A stretch of DNA of 64,000 nt. Source: Platynereis dumerilii (Eukaryota > Annelida > Polychaeta > Phyllodocida > Nereididae). Numbering within the stretch: position 1 is the stretch's first letter; the number at the start of each line of letters is the position of its first letter. Made by a program: the position numbers and the translations under genes. The stretch lies in the NCBI GenBank assembly GCA_026936325.1, contig JAPTHN010000015.1, forward strand, positions 3,808,117-3,872,116, read 5' to 3'. Below are positions 43,965-58,700 of the stretch, piece after piece. The notes below the pieces were generated by a model. It had not been told where the DNA came from. It saw only the letters and a program-made list of their open reading frames with translations, and ran no database searches.

Positions 43965-43970
43965 TTTATT
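43965..43970 (-). terminator. Poly(A) signal AATAAA of the chitin synthase gene
   Basis: On the minus strand tttatt reads AATAAA, about 820 bp after the chitin synthase stop. If used, the two 3' ends fall within roughly 50 bp of each other without long overlap. Confidence 0.5.
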
Positions 43971-43974
43971 TTCA

Positions 43975-44790
43975 CAAAATACCATGTGATATCATTTCAA
44001 GGTAACAAATGTACAACAAAGGGATTCACACAATTACTCACATTCAAATTTGAACACTCACAGCACCGGCAATATTTTTAAAAAATACGTTGTCAATATA
44101 CAATAAAGAACAACAGAATAGAATACATCAACAAAATGTGACATCACGACAAGGTAATGTATGGCACCGAGTGTAAAGTACTCAACATATATATTTACAT
44201 TTAATGAAAAAATTTTACACAAGAAATATGTTATCGGAGTATCAAAAATATATATAAACATATATATAGGAGACAATTTTGTAGAAATAAAATAAAACAT
44301 AATAAATATATGGCACACGTGTCAAGTCTAGGTATTTATAATGTTATATATTATGACGTTAAGAATGATACATTAGGATAAACCAAACAAAATTAATTCG
44401 CACAAGAAAATAACAATATCGTCAACATAATGTAAGTATGTTCAGGTAAAAAACATTAATATAAAAGTCATATCACAGACAGGCGCTTCTTGAAATGAGT
44501 CTTCATTTCATAGGCACAAAAAAGTGGTAAGGCACAAAAAAGTGGTAAGGCACATCAAACATAAATTGGTCAGATCTTGGCTAATCTCAATGCTTCATAC
44601 TTCGTTATACAGAGGGCTGTTATAATATAGGTAGAACTACAGTAAAAAGAGCATTACCAGATATAAATATTTTAAGATTAATCAGTATTGAAGAAACAGA
44701 TTGGGTATCTGATTTAGCAAAGGAGAATTGTCTGCTAATAAAATTTCATGATGAACCTTTTAAATGCAATGAAACGAGACTCTTGACTTA
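43975..44790 (-). other. 3' UTR of the chitin synthase gene
   Basis: An AT-rich stretch between the stop codon (44791-44793) and the poly(A) signal. It includes a doubled aaaaaagtggtaaggcac (44517-44552). No frame of note. Confidence 0.5.
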
Positions 44791-46784
44791 TTAGATTTCT
44801 ATAACCTCAATGTCCATATTTTGTGGGGCAGGTGCCGGGAATGGGAAATCTGGATATCTCCTGGATAATGTTCTGAAACGTTTGTCAAACCGACGTTCGA
44901 GTTCATCCGGACGTAAGAAACGTTGTGGCAAGGGAGGACCACCGGAGTCTTGTTGAGTAACTGGCATTCCAGCGTAAAATGATTTAGACGTCCTGTCTCG
45001 AAGCTTTTGCTGTTGCTTTTTCATGGAGAGAGCAACGCCTCTTGAAACAGTGTTATACGGGAATCTAGATGCACGTTCATTCTGTCTAGGAATGTCGTCA
45101 TCACCGTAATCATCGAAATGAATTTGGCGGGAACTCTTCCTCAGGTTTTGTGACCAGCCTCGTGTCTGCCCCCGGCGACCTCGCAGAGTTCGTTGCATGA
45201 AACTTTTGAAGTCCGATTTCAGGCCAGGTTGGGCAATGTCTTGAGTGAGGTTGGCTTCCGAATCATCCAGGAATGTTCGTCGCCGCTGCATCTCTTTGGT
45301 GATTCGGATGGCTTCCTCTACTGTCTGTGTTTCGAAATGCTTGTGTGTCCTCCGCCAGGGATTTGGTAGTTCGGTGTTTGCTATGAGTTGCAAGAAAGTG
45401 CCCCAGCGGTGGATGATCATGCCAACCAGTTGAAGGATCAGAAGCATGAAGAACATTGCAAGAAAGCTGAACCCGAGTGGAGGGGTTTCGTAAGACCCGA
45501 TTGTAATTGGAGTTAATGAAACATCCATCATGTAATTGAACACCACCCAGAGTCCGTTTATGAACCACACTCCAAAACTCAGGTTGTTTCTAAGCTCAAG
45601 GAGTTGCGCTGTTAACCGTGCCTTTGCTGCTCCAGAATCTTTCAATGGCTTGACATACTTCTTGATGAACTCATCCCAAAATTCTGCCTCGTCCCGAGGG
45701 AGGTATGAAATCGGACCATCCGGGACATCCGTCATGCACCATTCTGGTCTCATGGGATCATCCACAAACACCTCCTGTGCTTCAGGCTCCTTTTGTTTTG
45801 GTTTCCTGCTCTTTGTGGGATACTTAATGACAGTCATCTGTTCCTCGGTCTTCTTTTCCTCATCTTCACTCTCCACATTTGCACCTTTCAGAGTCTTGTT
45901 CACCTTCTTTATATTCTTATTCAATTGCTGAAGGAGTTCAATTTGCTGTTCCTGCAGCTTGTTGGTGTCTTTGCTGCTGAAAGCTTGCATGATGGTATTC
46001 TTGAAGTCTTTGTAGTATTGGTCGAGATTGAAGTATTGGAGGATTCGTGAGGGTTTCTTCTTCTCTTCTTTCACTGGCTCTTGCACTTGACTGGCTGGTT
46101 TTGGGGTTTCCCTCGTGCCCCAGGATACCACATTGACATTGCTGAAGGAGTAAATGATGAGGATGAGGTACCCAGCAGGAATGCAAAGGTAGTACAACAC
46201 CCCAGGGGCCAAGCAGAAGAACTCGTAAGGATGAAGAAGTCCGCCTATGATGAAACACAGAGCAAGAATTGCGATGAAGAGGAGACTCGGAGTCAAGATA
46301 CTCTCGTTCCTGAAACTTTTGAGGATGCCAACGAGCACAACCACCATGATACCCGCATAAACTGCTGACAAGATACCCGCAACCACAAGCTGCTCCTTTT
46401 CCTTCCTTACGTGGCAAATTAGGATGAAGAAGGCAATCGGCAAAATGGCAAGGAAGTAAGACCAGAAGACGTGTATCACAAGGATCTCCTTGAAGGCACT
46501 GGCGATGGCGAGAATGATCGTTGAAGGTCCGAGGACAGTGGATACAGTGAGGAGGAACTGGTACATCATGAATGGCGTGCTGATGTTGTCATTCATGTAC
46601 ACAGTGGTCTTGTATGATGACATCAGATCCATCTGGTTCGCTAAGGTCGAGGTGACCCAGCGCCTCCTCTGGTTGAAGAACTCTCTGAATCCCTCTGGAG
46701 CAAAGGTAAGGGCATCAGCACCAGCACAGTAGTCCACTCTGTAGCCCTGTTGGATGATGAGTGTGCACAGCCACCTGTCTTCAC
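44791..46784 (-). CDS. Chitin synthase last exon: EDR, QRRRW, helix cluster, SWGTRE, tail
   Basis: The exon starts in phase 1 with G-E-D-R-W, the acceptor-side catalytic motif. It then has EFFNQRRRWVTSTLANQ, the processivity signature. Seven or so hydrophobic helices follow, among them VSTVLGPSTIILAIASAF and YLCIPAGYLILIIY. NVVSWGTRE is the hallmark of metazoan chitin synthases. A coiled coil (LQEQQIELLQQLNKNIKK), two more helices and a basic, disordered tail come next. The last residues are DIEVIEI, a possible class II PDZ ligand. The acceptor is cttgtag. Confidence 0.93.
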
Positions 46785-49700
46785 CTACAAGTAAGGGAAG
46801 TAAGATTAATAAATCGTGAAATTTAAAACAACATTTGACATTTGAAACGTTACCGTTACATAATAATTTCTTGCTAGGCCTACATTTTGCAAGCACTATT
46901 CTAAAAAAAAAGGCATTCTGCAAACTTCATATTGCAGTGATATTGGTGATTGTGTTTTCCAGACAAAAGAACTATCACTTTTACTCCAATGTTAGACACA
47001 ACAATAAACACAACAAAAAATGCGCAAATAGAGTAAGTATATTTACCTTGATCGTATTGAACAAAGTGGCTGGCTTCCGTTGATTTGGTAGTGTATCTTG
47101 CCATCACATTCGTATCCATAAGAGTTGATCCGCGGAACAGTGAGAAACATCCAGGACTACACAAGACACAGCCAAAGACATGCTCACTGGCCTTCTGCAT
47201 CCAATGCCCAATGGCATATTCAAAGATCTGGTACCACACCATAGGGCCTGACCCAATAGGGTGAATCCGTCCACACGCAGCTCCAGTCTTGGGGTTCCTC
47301 TTCAATCTGTCCACCAAAAGAAGGACCGCCTCAGGTCTGAAGTCGACATCACCATCCAAGGCCAGGACGAATGTGTTTTCAGCCTTACGGAGGACTTGTC
47401 TTTCTATGTCCTGAATGAATCAAAGCAGAAAAATAGTTATTTCAGTGATTGAAATCTGATGTTGTCATTAAATTTCTCAGAGGAGTATCGAAATTTCAAA
47501 ACAGTCATCAGGCTCAGTTGTCTATTGATATTGTCTCGTTTCTTCAATCGAAGGGTTGTCATCTGTTCTGTTTGATTATTCCAATTGAATTATTCTGTTC
47601 TTTTGTTTACCACGTTTCTTTCTACATTGACCAGAATTCAAATAGGCCTACATGGAAGTTACCATATCACAATGAGCAAACCTGAAAAGTGAGGCCTGTT
47701 GCAAAGACTCCATCAGCGATGAACTTTCCTCTCTGATCGTTGATTCTGTTGATCAGCTTTCCTTGGGCAATTCCAGCAACTTCTGATTTGGATTCAGCCT
47801 CCTTCCTGTCCTTCTTCCTTCTTCTCTTCAGTTTGTCTTCCTTCACAGACTCTTGGACAAGTTTCTGGGTGTCATTGCCTAACAGTTTCCAGCCCAGAAG
47901 GTAGTACATGTACATAACCTGAGGAGTGGAAGAACATAACTATTATTTTACTGTCCTATCCATTAATCCATTGTGAATTTGTTCTAAAATTATGGCCTGG
48001 GGAAAGGTCTTTCATGCAAAAACTGTTTACAGAATTCATGGCAAACAAATTTTGGTATCAGCAATCTACAGATATAATTTTCAGATTCCTCAAATGATTC
48101 ACCAACAGATTCAGCAAGAGATTATCAAACAGATTTAATGACCGGTTCTTCAAAAACCTCATCGAAGGATTCATTAATATAAATATTATTCAATAGATTA
48201 ATCAGCAGATTCATCATGAATCATCTATAATCTTAATAGATCTATGAAACTATTAAATGTCAATAGATCTATCAATAATCCATCATCTGATTCTTCAACA
48301 GATTCATCAAGAGATACTTCAATAGATTTATCAATAGAGCCATCAATGGATCCGGAAATGGATCTGGTGGACAGATTCAACAGATTCTTGAATAGCTCCA
48401 TCACTGGATCAATCAATAGATCCATTGATAAATATGTCAATAGATCTATTAACACATCCTTCAATAGATCAATCAACACATCCATCAATCGAACCATCAA
48501 TAGATCCATCACTAGATCCATCATTCATTCTTCAACAGATTAATCAAAACATACTCTTCAAAGACCGACAAGCACATTCACCAATAGAGCCATCAATAGA
48601 TCCATCAATAGACCATCAATAGATCCATCAATAAATCCATCAATAGATCCATCAATAAATCCATCAATAGATCCATCCAACCCACCTGACTCCATCTCTT
48701 CTTGTGCCTGATCTTGTTCTTATCCTTCATGTGCACAACCAGATTGTTTCCTCCAGGCAACTGCCAGACCAGTCTTCCTCCATAGGCTGTGGGGTACTTC
48801 ACTGGAGGCTGCAGCTCCACCTCTGTCTCATAGACAGCACTGAAATAGGTCAAGAAAATAATATTAACCACATAAGCTAACTGTCTATTGCTATAGTTGT
48901 AGTAATAAGAAAGTAGGAAAAGGCTCTTTCACAATTACTACAAGTCTGGCAAGATGTGAAATTCTTCAGTTGGTGCGAACCATGATTGTCTTAAAATCAA
49001 AATGCCATTTTTTTAAATTATCTGAAGTTGCATGTCTTCGTTATTTAAAAAATAATTAATAGAAATCTTTGACTTCTAAACTGTAGGACTAACTATTCAA
49101 AAAGTCTATTTAATATTGTAATTAACTGAATTAGGTACCTGGCAGCTTGATTGATGACAGACAGGAACATCTTGACCCAAGTGTTCGGACTGAAGATTCC
49201 TTTCTTGTTGGAGTTTTCTTGCCAAGCGTCATCGAAGAAGATTTGCGTCTCAAACTCGTAATAATCTGACTTTCCAACTCCGAACTTCTTCAGGGCTATT
49301 CTCCTAGCACACTGGTCCATGTCCATTCTGCAAAACATTTGAAGTTCAAGATATACAATAATGTTGCAACAATGCTAGATAATCTGGCACAAATGCAATT
49401 AAAGTTTCCATTTTCATTGACATAAAGGCCAGAGATATTTGATTGCAGCTTCTTGAATCGACGGCGGTCACCAAAGCGACTTTCTGAATACAGAATAAAA
49501 ATTGAGCTAAACCATGGTTTTTGTCAAAGTGACATTATACAAAATGGAGATTTCAGTTTTTTTCTCATCGACCGACCCTACACTCTAAACACAAAAGGTT
49601 CTTTATGGTACATTTAAAGAACCCACAGCCGAAAAAACGTTCTAAATTGTTTAAGGGTTAAATTAAATTGAAAAGTTCAATACTTGATGGTAAGGCCCAG

Positions 49701-52700
49701 TGCTGGGACCCTATGCTCCCAACTTGAGAGGAAGGGGTTCCATTGTGGGAGTTCAGCGCAGCTGGATTATCTAAATGTTGTTTTGTTTGCTTTTGGCACC
49801 TTTTTAAAAGTTGAGTGGTGAACCTTTTTGGGCACCTTATCTATACCAGCTTAGGGAACCCTGAAAGATTCCATATATAAAAGCTTTGTATTAAGAGTGT
49901 AGGAAAACTGCCTCAACAAGATCCGAGAAGCTAAAGATCAATTGCGGCCTAACGCAACTGGATTAGGAATAGCTGGCCAAATAACTGATTGGTTGATTTT
50001 TCTCAACTTTACTCTTAACTTACATTTAATACGCATCATCATTATAAATTTATAATCACCTGAAAATTGACTTGAGAAGTTGTTTCATTTCTTGTTCAGT
50101 TTCGTGCCACATGGTGGCACAAGCATAAATCTTTGGAACGGGTTTTTCGTCTTCATCAGTTTTCTTGTGTCTTCCGGTATCAATGTTAGCTTCTTCACTG
50201 AAATATAATAATTGATCAAGATATTACATCTCGGTGTCTTTTGTAGGTTTTGGCAGTAGGTAGAAATTACCTCATAAACAGAAAATTTTAAGTTTTAAAG
50301 AAAAAAACTTCTGAAAATGACAGTTGGCCGATTGAAATTCACTAAGTCATATAGAAGTACTTTTACGTACTTGTTCAATATATTGTCTACATACATTCCC
50401 TCTTTGCCCAAGTAGCTGTCAAAGCTTCTGAACTCCAGGTCCATTCCGTTCAAGTCAAGTCGTAATTCTTGATCCAAGCTTCTTCGGTTCATTAACATGG
50501 AAGGCACAATCAGCGGACCCACATAGAAGGGGGTGACAAACAATCTGAAAGAAATGGTTGCAGTGATTTAATAAGATCTTTGTAATGAACACAAAGCACC
50601 ATATTTAGAAGGCTTCCAAAATTTTCAGTAGCCAAATCCAGATGATAGTCTCCAGATTCAGGAAACATCAAATCACAATCATAGCTACCCTATAGTTTGC
50701 ATTAGGTGCCCAGCGGGCAGATGTAATGATGAGATTGGAATACTTTTTGCATGAAAAACTTTGGATAAAGTCACATTTCGATGGAATTTTTATTAAAATT
50801 TGACATTTATGAAGGAGGTAGGCTTTTATAAAGGGGAAAATACGGTAATTATTCTATGCGTCAACAAACTATAATCATCTCGGAGAATCTGGTGAGAAAA
50901 TTTCACCTACCTTTCTCTCATCGCCATCTTCTCATTATTAAACCTCCACACATGGACTGCTAAGTAGAGCAAGGACACCACCCAGGCGGCTGAGATGGCC
51001 ACAATGGCCCAAGCGGAGAGGACTCCATCTTTGGGGCAAGTTGCGCAGGAGTAGTCGCACAACCAAGTGAATCCAACGTAATCTGCTGTCTCTTTGGGGA
51101 AAGGCGGTAAAATTCCATGGCACTGAATCAAAAAATGATTATTATGAATGTAAACCTTTAAAAAAATTTGATATTTTATATATCTCCTTTGGCCAATTTT
51201 TAGCCTAACTGAAAGTTCACAAAAGAGTAGATGTCAAGAAGCAGTGTGTGGCCTAGTAGCCTAGCGTCATTAAAAATTTGAACCTTTACTTTTTTCATGA
51301 CAAAGCTGGTGTGTATATTCCCAAGAGCACATAATGTAAACACAACATTGCTAATAGGTTGGTCACATAGAAACGTATGGTAGAAACTATGTTGCCACAA
51401 TTTAACATTGAAATTTTTTCACAATGTTTGAAAAGGTGCCATATGATGATATTAAATGTCGTATGTGAAAGTCATATCTTTGGTAATGCTTCACAACCTT
51501 GTGACAACATCATTTCTCCTAACTGTTTACAATTCTACGTAATTTTTACCAACATCGTCCTCGCAACATTGCATGAAAAGATGTGCATTTGGGATCATAT
51601 TACTTTCTAAAAGAAAAAGGTAGATTATTAGTATTTTCCTACCTGGAGGATGATGATGGTGGCAGATGCAGCAATGGACAGGTATAGGGGGGCAACAAAA
51701 GAGATCTTCTGCATCATCAACTTAGAAGCGAGGGTGCAGAAATAGTAGCAGACACAGGCGAATGCAATCTGCAGCATCCCGGGAACCACTGATAAGATGT
51801 AGTAGTCACTTTCAGATACGGGTTTAGACTCTTCGGTGTTGTTGCCAGACATCATTGTCATATTGTTGTTGGTGTTGGTGTTTTGTAGACTGCTGTAGGT
51901 TTGGTTTCCCACCAATATTTCTCCAAGTGATCCTTTAAACAGGGAATGGTTTCCACGAGCAGCCTCCAGAATGTAGTAGAAAGCGATGCAAACGAAGATG
52001 CTCCACGCGCTCGTGATGGCTGTCAGTTTATGTCGGCATGCGAAAAGCTGTTGCTTGATGCGAGCAAGTTTGAAGGGCCCACGATTCCTGTGGACGAAAT
52101 TCTCCCACCACTTCAATGAGGTAAGGACCATGGCAGTGGGGATTTCCCAATACATCCAGGCGTCAGTTGGGGTGTTGTAGATCGTGCTTTCCATCCCTTT
52201 AATCCAGTAGGGGTTCCACTGGTACAGCAGGACTAAGATGGGGAAGCCTATCCCTGCTCCTTGAGCCAGAAAGGCTATGAAGGTGAAGAATTTGTCCATC
52301 ACTTTGACAGCTGGTGAGTCCAAACATCTTCTTGGGATGGCTGTCTTCTGTCCTCTGAGTGTCCTCCTTCTCTGTCTGTCTCTACCTTTTCTATCTATGG
52401 CCCTCTGTTGCTCCGGGCTGGCCCAGAAGATCATCTTGAGCATGGATGGCACGAGACCGACCGAGAAGAGCATGCAGAGACTCATGATTGTTCCAAAACG
52501 CGGAAGGACTCTGATCACGAGTAATGTCTCTCCAATGGTCTGCAGGGTTTCAATCAGCATCACCTGGAAGGTAAATGTAGATATGTTACAAACCAGACCA
52601 TAACCAAAGACAATACAACATTGACCCCTGATTTCAATCCTTAATAGTGATATGGGTAATGATACGTTACAGCCGAAGTCAAAAGGACTGATTTGCCTTC

Positions 52701-55700
52701 AAAGGGATGTGCTCAAAAATGAGTACTGCCATTGGTTGAGAAACCCTGCATACATAGCTATATATATATATGCTTTTAGCATGACATAGGTATTTCACAG
52801 CCAATTGAAAAGTCCCCCAAGCTGTCATAAACCAATCAAATACCTAGAAAATATGACGTATTCAAGCTTATCACCCAATGCAGTTTTACTTCTATTGATC
52901 AGTCATCTTGACTTCGGCTGTAATGACTACTTCCATGAGTACTACATATATATATACTTACAAATAGGAATAGCCGGGTGGTGGGCCAGGGCATGTGACC
53001 GAACCAAGACTTAACCAATGAGAAGATGAAGGTCAACACCCTGGGGACGCAGATGATGGCCAATAATTGCAACACCGCTCTTTTCCAACGAGCGTCTTTG
53101 GCCGATTCATTCAATATCTGAAAAAGAAGAAGAATATTGGTATAGGCCTATAAACTAAGACTTTGAAATATCTCCTGGGTGATGTAGTGATGTACCCGCT
53201 ATTTATAAAGGGCAGCTGCAGTCAAATGGCTTTCTTCTTTTCTATTTCTTATTCATATAACTTGGTATGTGCATATATCATGCAATTTCAAAAGACTTCT
53301 ATAATGGTCTTGTTTATTACTGTAAATTTAAATATTTTTGATTGATTCCTCCTTGGCAGTGGCTCTTGTGAGCCTTGGAGGGGTCTCCAAATGACACTTG
53401 TGTTATTGTGTATGATGAGACAAATAATCTGATCTGAATCTGGATTTACATCACACTAAATAACACAGAAACACTTACAGCATCATTATAGTCCACTCCT
53501 GTTTGGATATTGTTGGCGTCCGAGTTGATTCCTACTCCGGCAGTGAGCATCAGGAGACAGAGCTGGCTGATGGTTGCGGAGCCAAGAACCAGGAGGAAGA
53601 TGACAAAGTACATGAGGATGCGAAGAAATTTCATGACTCCTCTGAACTCCTCTTCGGGGGACATGGGCTCAATGTCGATGTCCGCAGCGATATCCCAGGG
53701 CCTAGAAGATAAGTTGTCTTCATGAAAAGTGTGTCATGCATTAATGATGTCGTTCGGGCTTATGGGGCATACGAGCAATGTACATGTATATGCTATTGAC
53801 AGCCAATTGAATTGATGTTTACAAAGATTTTTTTTTAATCTATGAAATTTCATTGTAGGTACTGAATACATTATTTGTTTTACTGATTATTTTCTACTGT
53901 CATTCATCTAAATTTCAATGTTCAGAAAAGTAGAGAACGGTCATTTCAGCATTTTTAAGAAGAAGATTTTCAACATACTATTAGATGAAATTTTATCGAA
54001 TGACACAAAAGCCACACACGAACAAGTGCAAAGATATTAAAAACAATCAGCCATCTAAATGCGACAAGATAAAACCACTAAGTACATCTCTGTAACAGGA
54101 GACTATAACCCAACGGATGTAGTAATGCACTAGGTAATGGACTTTGTCATTATGGGGATAACACTACATCATGTAATCCTATATTAAATTAGAAGAAGAT
54201 TATGTTCAAACAATACAGATCTAATCTAATTCCTTACATCTTAGCCGTATTGACATCGTCGTCAGAACTGTCTTCCTCGACCGGGGACTTGGGTGGCGCA
54301 GGAGGCAGTTCCTCGTACTGGCTGATATCCTCCTCATCCACCTGGATACTCATGTCCTTCTTCGGACCAAACCGGACCGTGACCTCATTGCCTCCGGGCA
54401 AAGGCTCCGTTGATTGCTGTTTCACTCTCTGGAAAGAAGGTGGAAATGTCAATTATGCTTATTTAATTCAAAGACAACCAGGACTTTGCAGACGGAGTCT
54501 GAGTCATGGAGTCGGAGGTTTTTGGGTGGAATCGGAGTCATACTGTGATTTTCAGATGGAGCAGGAGTCGAAAATTAAGTTGATAACTCCTGACTCCTAA
54601 AATTAATCGATATAATTTACAAAAACACAGTTACCAAAATGTGAGATGTGTCCCAAATTTTACAGAAAAATTCCTAAACAAGTGTTCAAGCAAAGAATCA
54701 TACGACAACTTCATAGAATTAATTTCTCTTCCCTGTTAATCATGTAATATTTGTTTGTAATTATGCTGATTTAAGTGGATGCGGAGTCGTAATCTAGGAG
54801 AACTAAAGACTCGGAGTCTGCGCCACTTTTCAGGAAGGCAAAAATGTCGGGTAGTCGGTTCAGTTACTACCTGACTCCGCAGCCCTGAAACAAACACAGT
54901 GACAAATGGTTTTGTCCCCCCCAAAAACAATGGGTGCTCCCCTTACGAAAATTGCCACTTTAGCTTAAATATAATTATAATGAGTACAGTGGGTGCCCCA
55001 AGTTGATTGTGTGTTCCCCCTGGTGCCCTCTTCCCAATTCGAGAACCCCCAGTTACTTTTTACATGATATAAATTTGATAAACAGATGTGTTTTAAAAAT
55101 ATTTGTGGAGAACAGGTGGCTATGTCATTAGAAACATTCCTATCCACACTTGCAAAGCGTGTATAATTGTGCATGTCTCTGCAATAAATAGACCTTAAGG
55201 TCAAATTGCCACCTTGAGTCCTTGACAATAAAAAAATAAACTTCCTTGAAGCTTATTTTTCAGAGGGAGTTTTCACAAAAATGGTCTTACATAATATTAA
55301 CTCACAATAGCAGTATTATGGCATTCTTAACTTACATAACCCTGCACTTTGTCAAACAAGGAAGTACACTTTTTTTTCAGAAACTTGGGGAATTTATGGA
55401 GACTGAAAAATGAGGCTCAGCCAATCAGAGCCACTGCCCTGGAGCAGTTAAGCTCCCTTGGTTATAAATATATATTCCGAGTCTCCAATAAAGCGGCTGA
55501 AGTGCTAGACCGAATCGATTTAAATCACTGTGGACGCCATTTCAGAGCTATTTCTCTACGCGTAATATAAACCTCTGTAATTCTATACACTGTCTTCTTC
55601 GAGAAATACTGGATACTTCCTCAATTGGTCAAATATTTTCTAAGAATAAAATTTGAAACCAGTATTGATAAACATTATAATATCATTAAATTTGTCATGC

Positions 55701-58700
55701 GTTAAATCAATATCTAACCTGCTATAATTTTGACATGGTAAAATAGCAAAGTCAATTTGTAATTTTCAAATTCTGCACACATTGATATCTAGAAGAGTAT
55801 GGAGTTACTGACCAATGTCACCAAACTACAAATTTGCCTCCATATAAATTAGTCAGACTTATATGAAATGATTTGACTTACGGGTCTAGAATTTTGTCTG
55901 CCACGCATTCGAATTCGTCGGACCATACGACGCATGCCATTTTGTAAAATCAAAGCAGCATTTCGTTCCACTCTTTGGTTGAGACGATCAGCCACATAAT
56001 CTTTCATAAAAACCTGAAAAAGGAAGAGGACTCAATAATGAAAAATATAGATGCAAGTTTAAAAACAATTTATATAAACATTTTCAAAATCATCAAAAAC
56101 TGGAAAGATATTTGTCGATCCATGCATAACAAGAAATTTTTTTTGAAAAAAAAATAAGCCGATTTTGAATGAGGGAAGGTTTATGGGGTGCAGAATGGAT
56201 GCTCAGTTGTGGTTGTGTTTTGCAGTATGTAGTAAATTTGGTAGCATTGCATTTTGGCCTTTTTTTCAGCTGCCGTGTATTTCGGTAACCTAAATATAGG
56301 TTGATATTTGCACTGTGATTTACTGACTATTTACTGGGTTGATTACTTAGTTATTTGGTGATAATATGGAAATGCTGCAGCATAGAGGACGGTGCATGTA
56401 AATACTCGTTTGTTCAACAATATTCAATACAATAAAGGAATTAAAATTCTAAAACAAACTCCGTTTAACCCCTGGAGTGAGATGAAGGTGACAAAAAAAA
56501 GAAAAATTCCTTATCAAACCTTCATCGTAATAATTCATATCAGGACTTTGACCATCTCATGAAATTCCCAGCTTTGATGCTTTTTTTAAATTCAAGTGCA
56601 ACCTAAGATATTATCTTTTCTTTCACTGACAAGTCTCTTTACGTATAACAATTAAAAAGGATCAGTTGATCCCTATGAACACAGAGAGCCTTTAATCCTG
56701 AAATCTCGAATAATCCAGAACCTAAGTATATCGGCGAAAATGCGAATGGAGATCAACAAGATACTGAATAACCGTGGCACGTGCTGCATCTACACCGGAT
56801 TAAGGATGCCAATGGACATAGCTGCAGCAGCCGTATGTAACACTGCATTAGAAAAGTAATTATAACTGAACTGCACTAGTTAACAGAAAACCATGACACA
56901 CAAATGACACACTTGTGTTCCTGGAAGTAAGAGGAGGAACCTCAAAGAAGAAGCCTTCAGAAAAATGTCTGACTGCAATGACACCAGCTTTGAAGGAAAA
57001 ATCCAAAACAAAATAATAAGTATCCCGGTTGACTAAAATAAATCATATTTATTGCTGAAATCAGAAACTTAAGAAAAAATCCATTACCCGGAGGTTTGAT
57101 GAAAATCACATGTCCAAGCATTTCATAAAGCTCAAACATTTTAATAATTATTCAGCTGTAGAATAATAACTTTGATTAGGTTCACATGCATGATTCAGCA
57201 CTTTAATTTTTAAGTCATCTTTCAGGTAAATTGCACATTTAGGCCAAACGACATATCATATAACTATTTATTCAGATGTGCAATATTTTTCGTGCTTTGT
57301 AGGATAAAAATTTCAGTGGAAACTATAGATTTATTTCAATGATGGTATTTACACAATGCATGTATCTGGAAAGTGAGGATAACCTGGAGCAGCATAATTT
57401 GGCCCACATCATTTAATAATCTTGTGTTTGTCCAAATGTGCTTGCTGTCACTCATGTCTCATCTGCCGTATCGCTGAAAATATAAATTTAGCATATTAAA
57501 TATACGCATTTTTGTCCTTGGAAAAGCACTGTAAAAATATTCTAATCAAATCCTAAATACACGGATGGATGCATGGATGGATGATTGGGGCTTCATGTCC
57601 TGTATTTATGCACTTGGTAGGCTAATTAGGAGAGAGGGAGGACACGTTGGATTCGAACCCTGGACCCATCGATTGGCAGCGCAGCATGCTACCACAAGAC
57701 CAACCCTGCCCCCAAAATCCTACATAGATAAATTATAACAAACAAATATTAAGTGTGACCGTTTTAGCAGTCAATCACAATTATATAAATGATAGTTAAT
57801 AGGCCTATGTTCATACTTATTTTTCTTTAAATTAGGCCTTAAAGTAATTACATCTGCCAACACTTACATTACCCGAACTGATTCTTTTCCACATCAAACT
57901 CCCAGGAAGTGAAATCATGAGTCATTCTCTCTTCTGATGGACATGCCTGAAAAAGGAATTAATTGGCATGATCATAGTGAATGAAATTTAATATTTAGTG
58001 TCAGTTGCATAATATTCTATTCTATATCATACATTAATGCAGCTCCTCATTGGAATTTAAATTGCTCTTGTTCCATCAAAGATCATGAATTTCGATAAAG
58101 GGTAAACAAGATGATACTTTAAAGGGGGCTATAGACTTTTGAGTTTTTCAACACAATGTCATGACTCTGAATCACTGAATTTTTTTTTTAGCACATGAAA
58201 ATAGGAAACAAGTCAGTTTCCATCCTTTGCTCGGGTACCGTTTTATGAAAGTGCTAAAAATAAAGTTGACGTTGCTTCACAATTGAAAGAAATTTGTTCC
58301 AGGGATAAGATCCACGACTACCTCCCCCCTCCCAGGTTTCATTTGTGTGTGTTTTTTTTGTGTGTTTTACGCCTCTGCAGCACCTTAATAGCCTCCGGTC
58401 TCATTTAGTTTGTCCCTTATCAGGAATGATTGAGTGAAAGAGTAATTACGAAATAGACCAATGGTGCAAAGGATAATCTGTATTGGAGCTGTAGAGTTTG
58501 AAGTATTTTGAGATTTCTTTTAAAGCTATTCATGTCTTCCAAACATTTCAGATTCTTTAACACTCAGGAATTTACTTCCCCAATTCGTTAGATCAGTCTT
58601 GATATTTGGTCTTTGTATTATGCTCACATACTAACCCTTGTTCAGTGGAGTGTTGCAATTCAGCTGGTTGATTGATAATGTTCCAAAAGTTTGTCAAGTT

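Noticed and set aside
45245-46732. Several long plus-strand open frames opposite the last chitin synthase exon
   Set aside because: They are antisense shadows of a well-supported coding exon with conserved motifs and show no domain character.
48225-48622. Frames on both strands with Ser/Ile/Asn or Met/Asp/Leu periodicity
   Set aside because: They follow the degenerate caatagatccat array in an intron.
55349-55570. A 73-codon plus-strand frame
   Set aside because: It is short, isolated and without similarity to anything that I recognise.
57640-57713. A functional tRNA gene on the minus strand
   Set aside because: A and B boxes are present, but I cannot fold a convincing acceptor stem or anticodon arm, and a SINE body follows.
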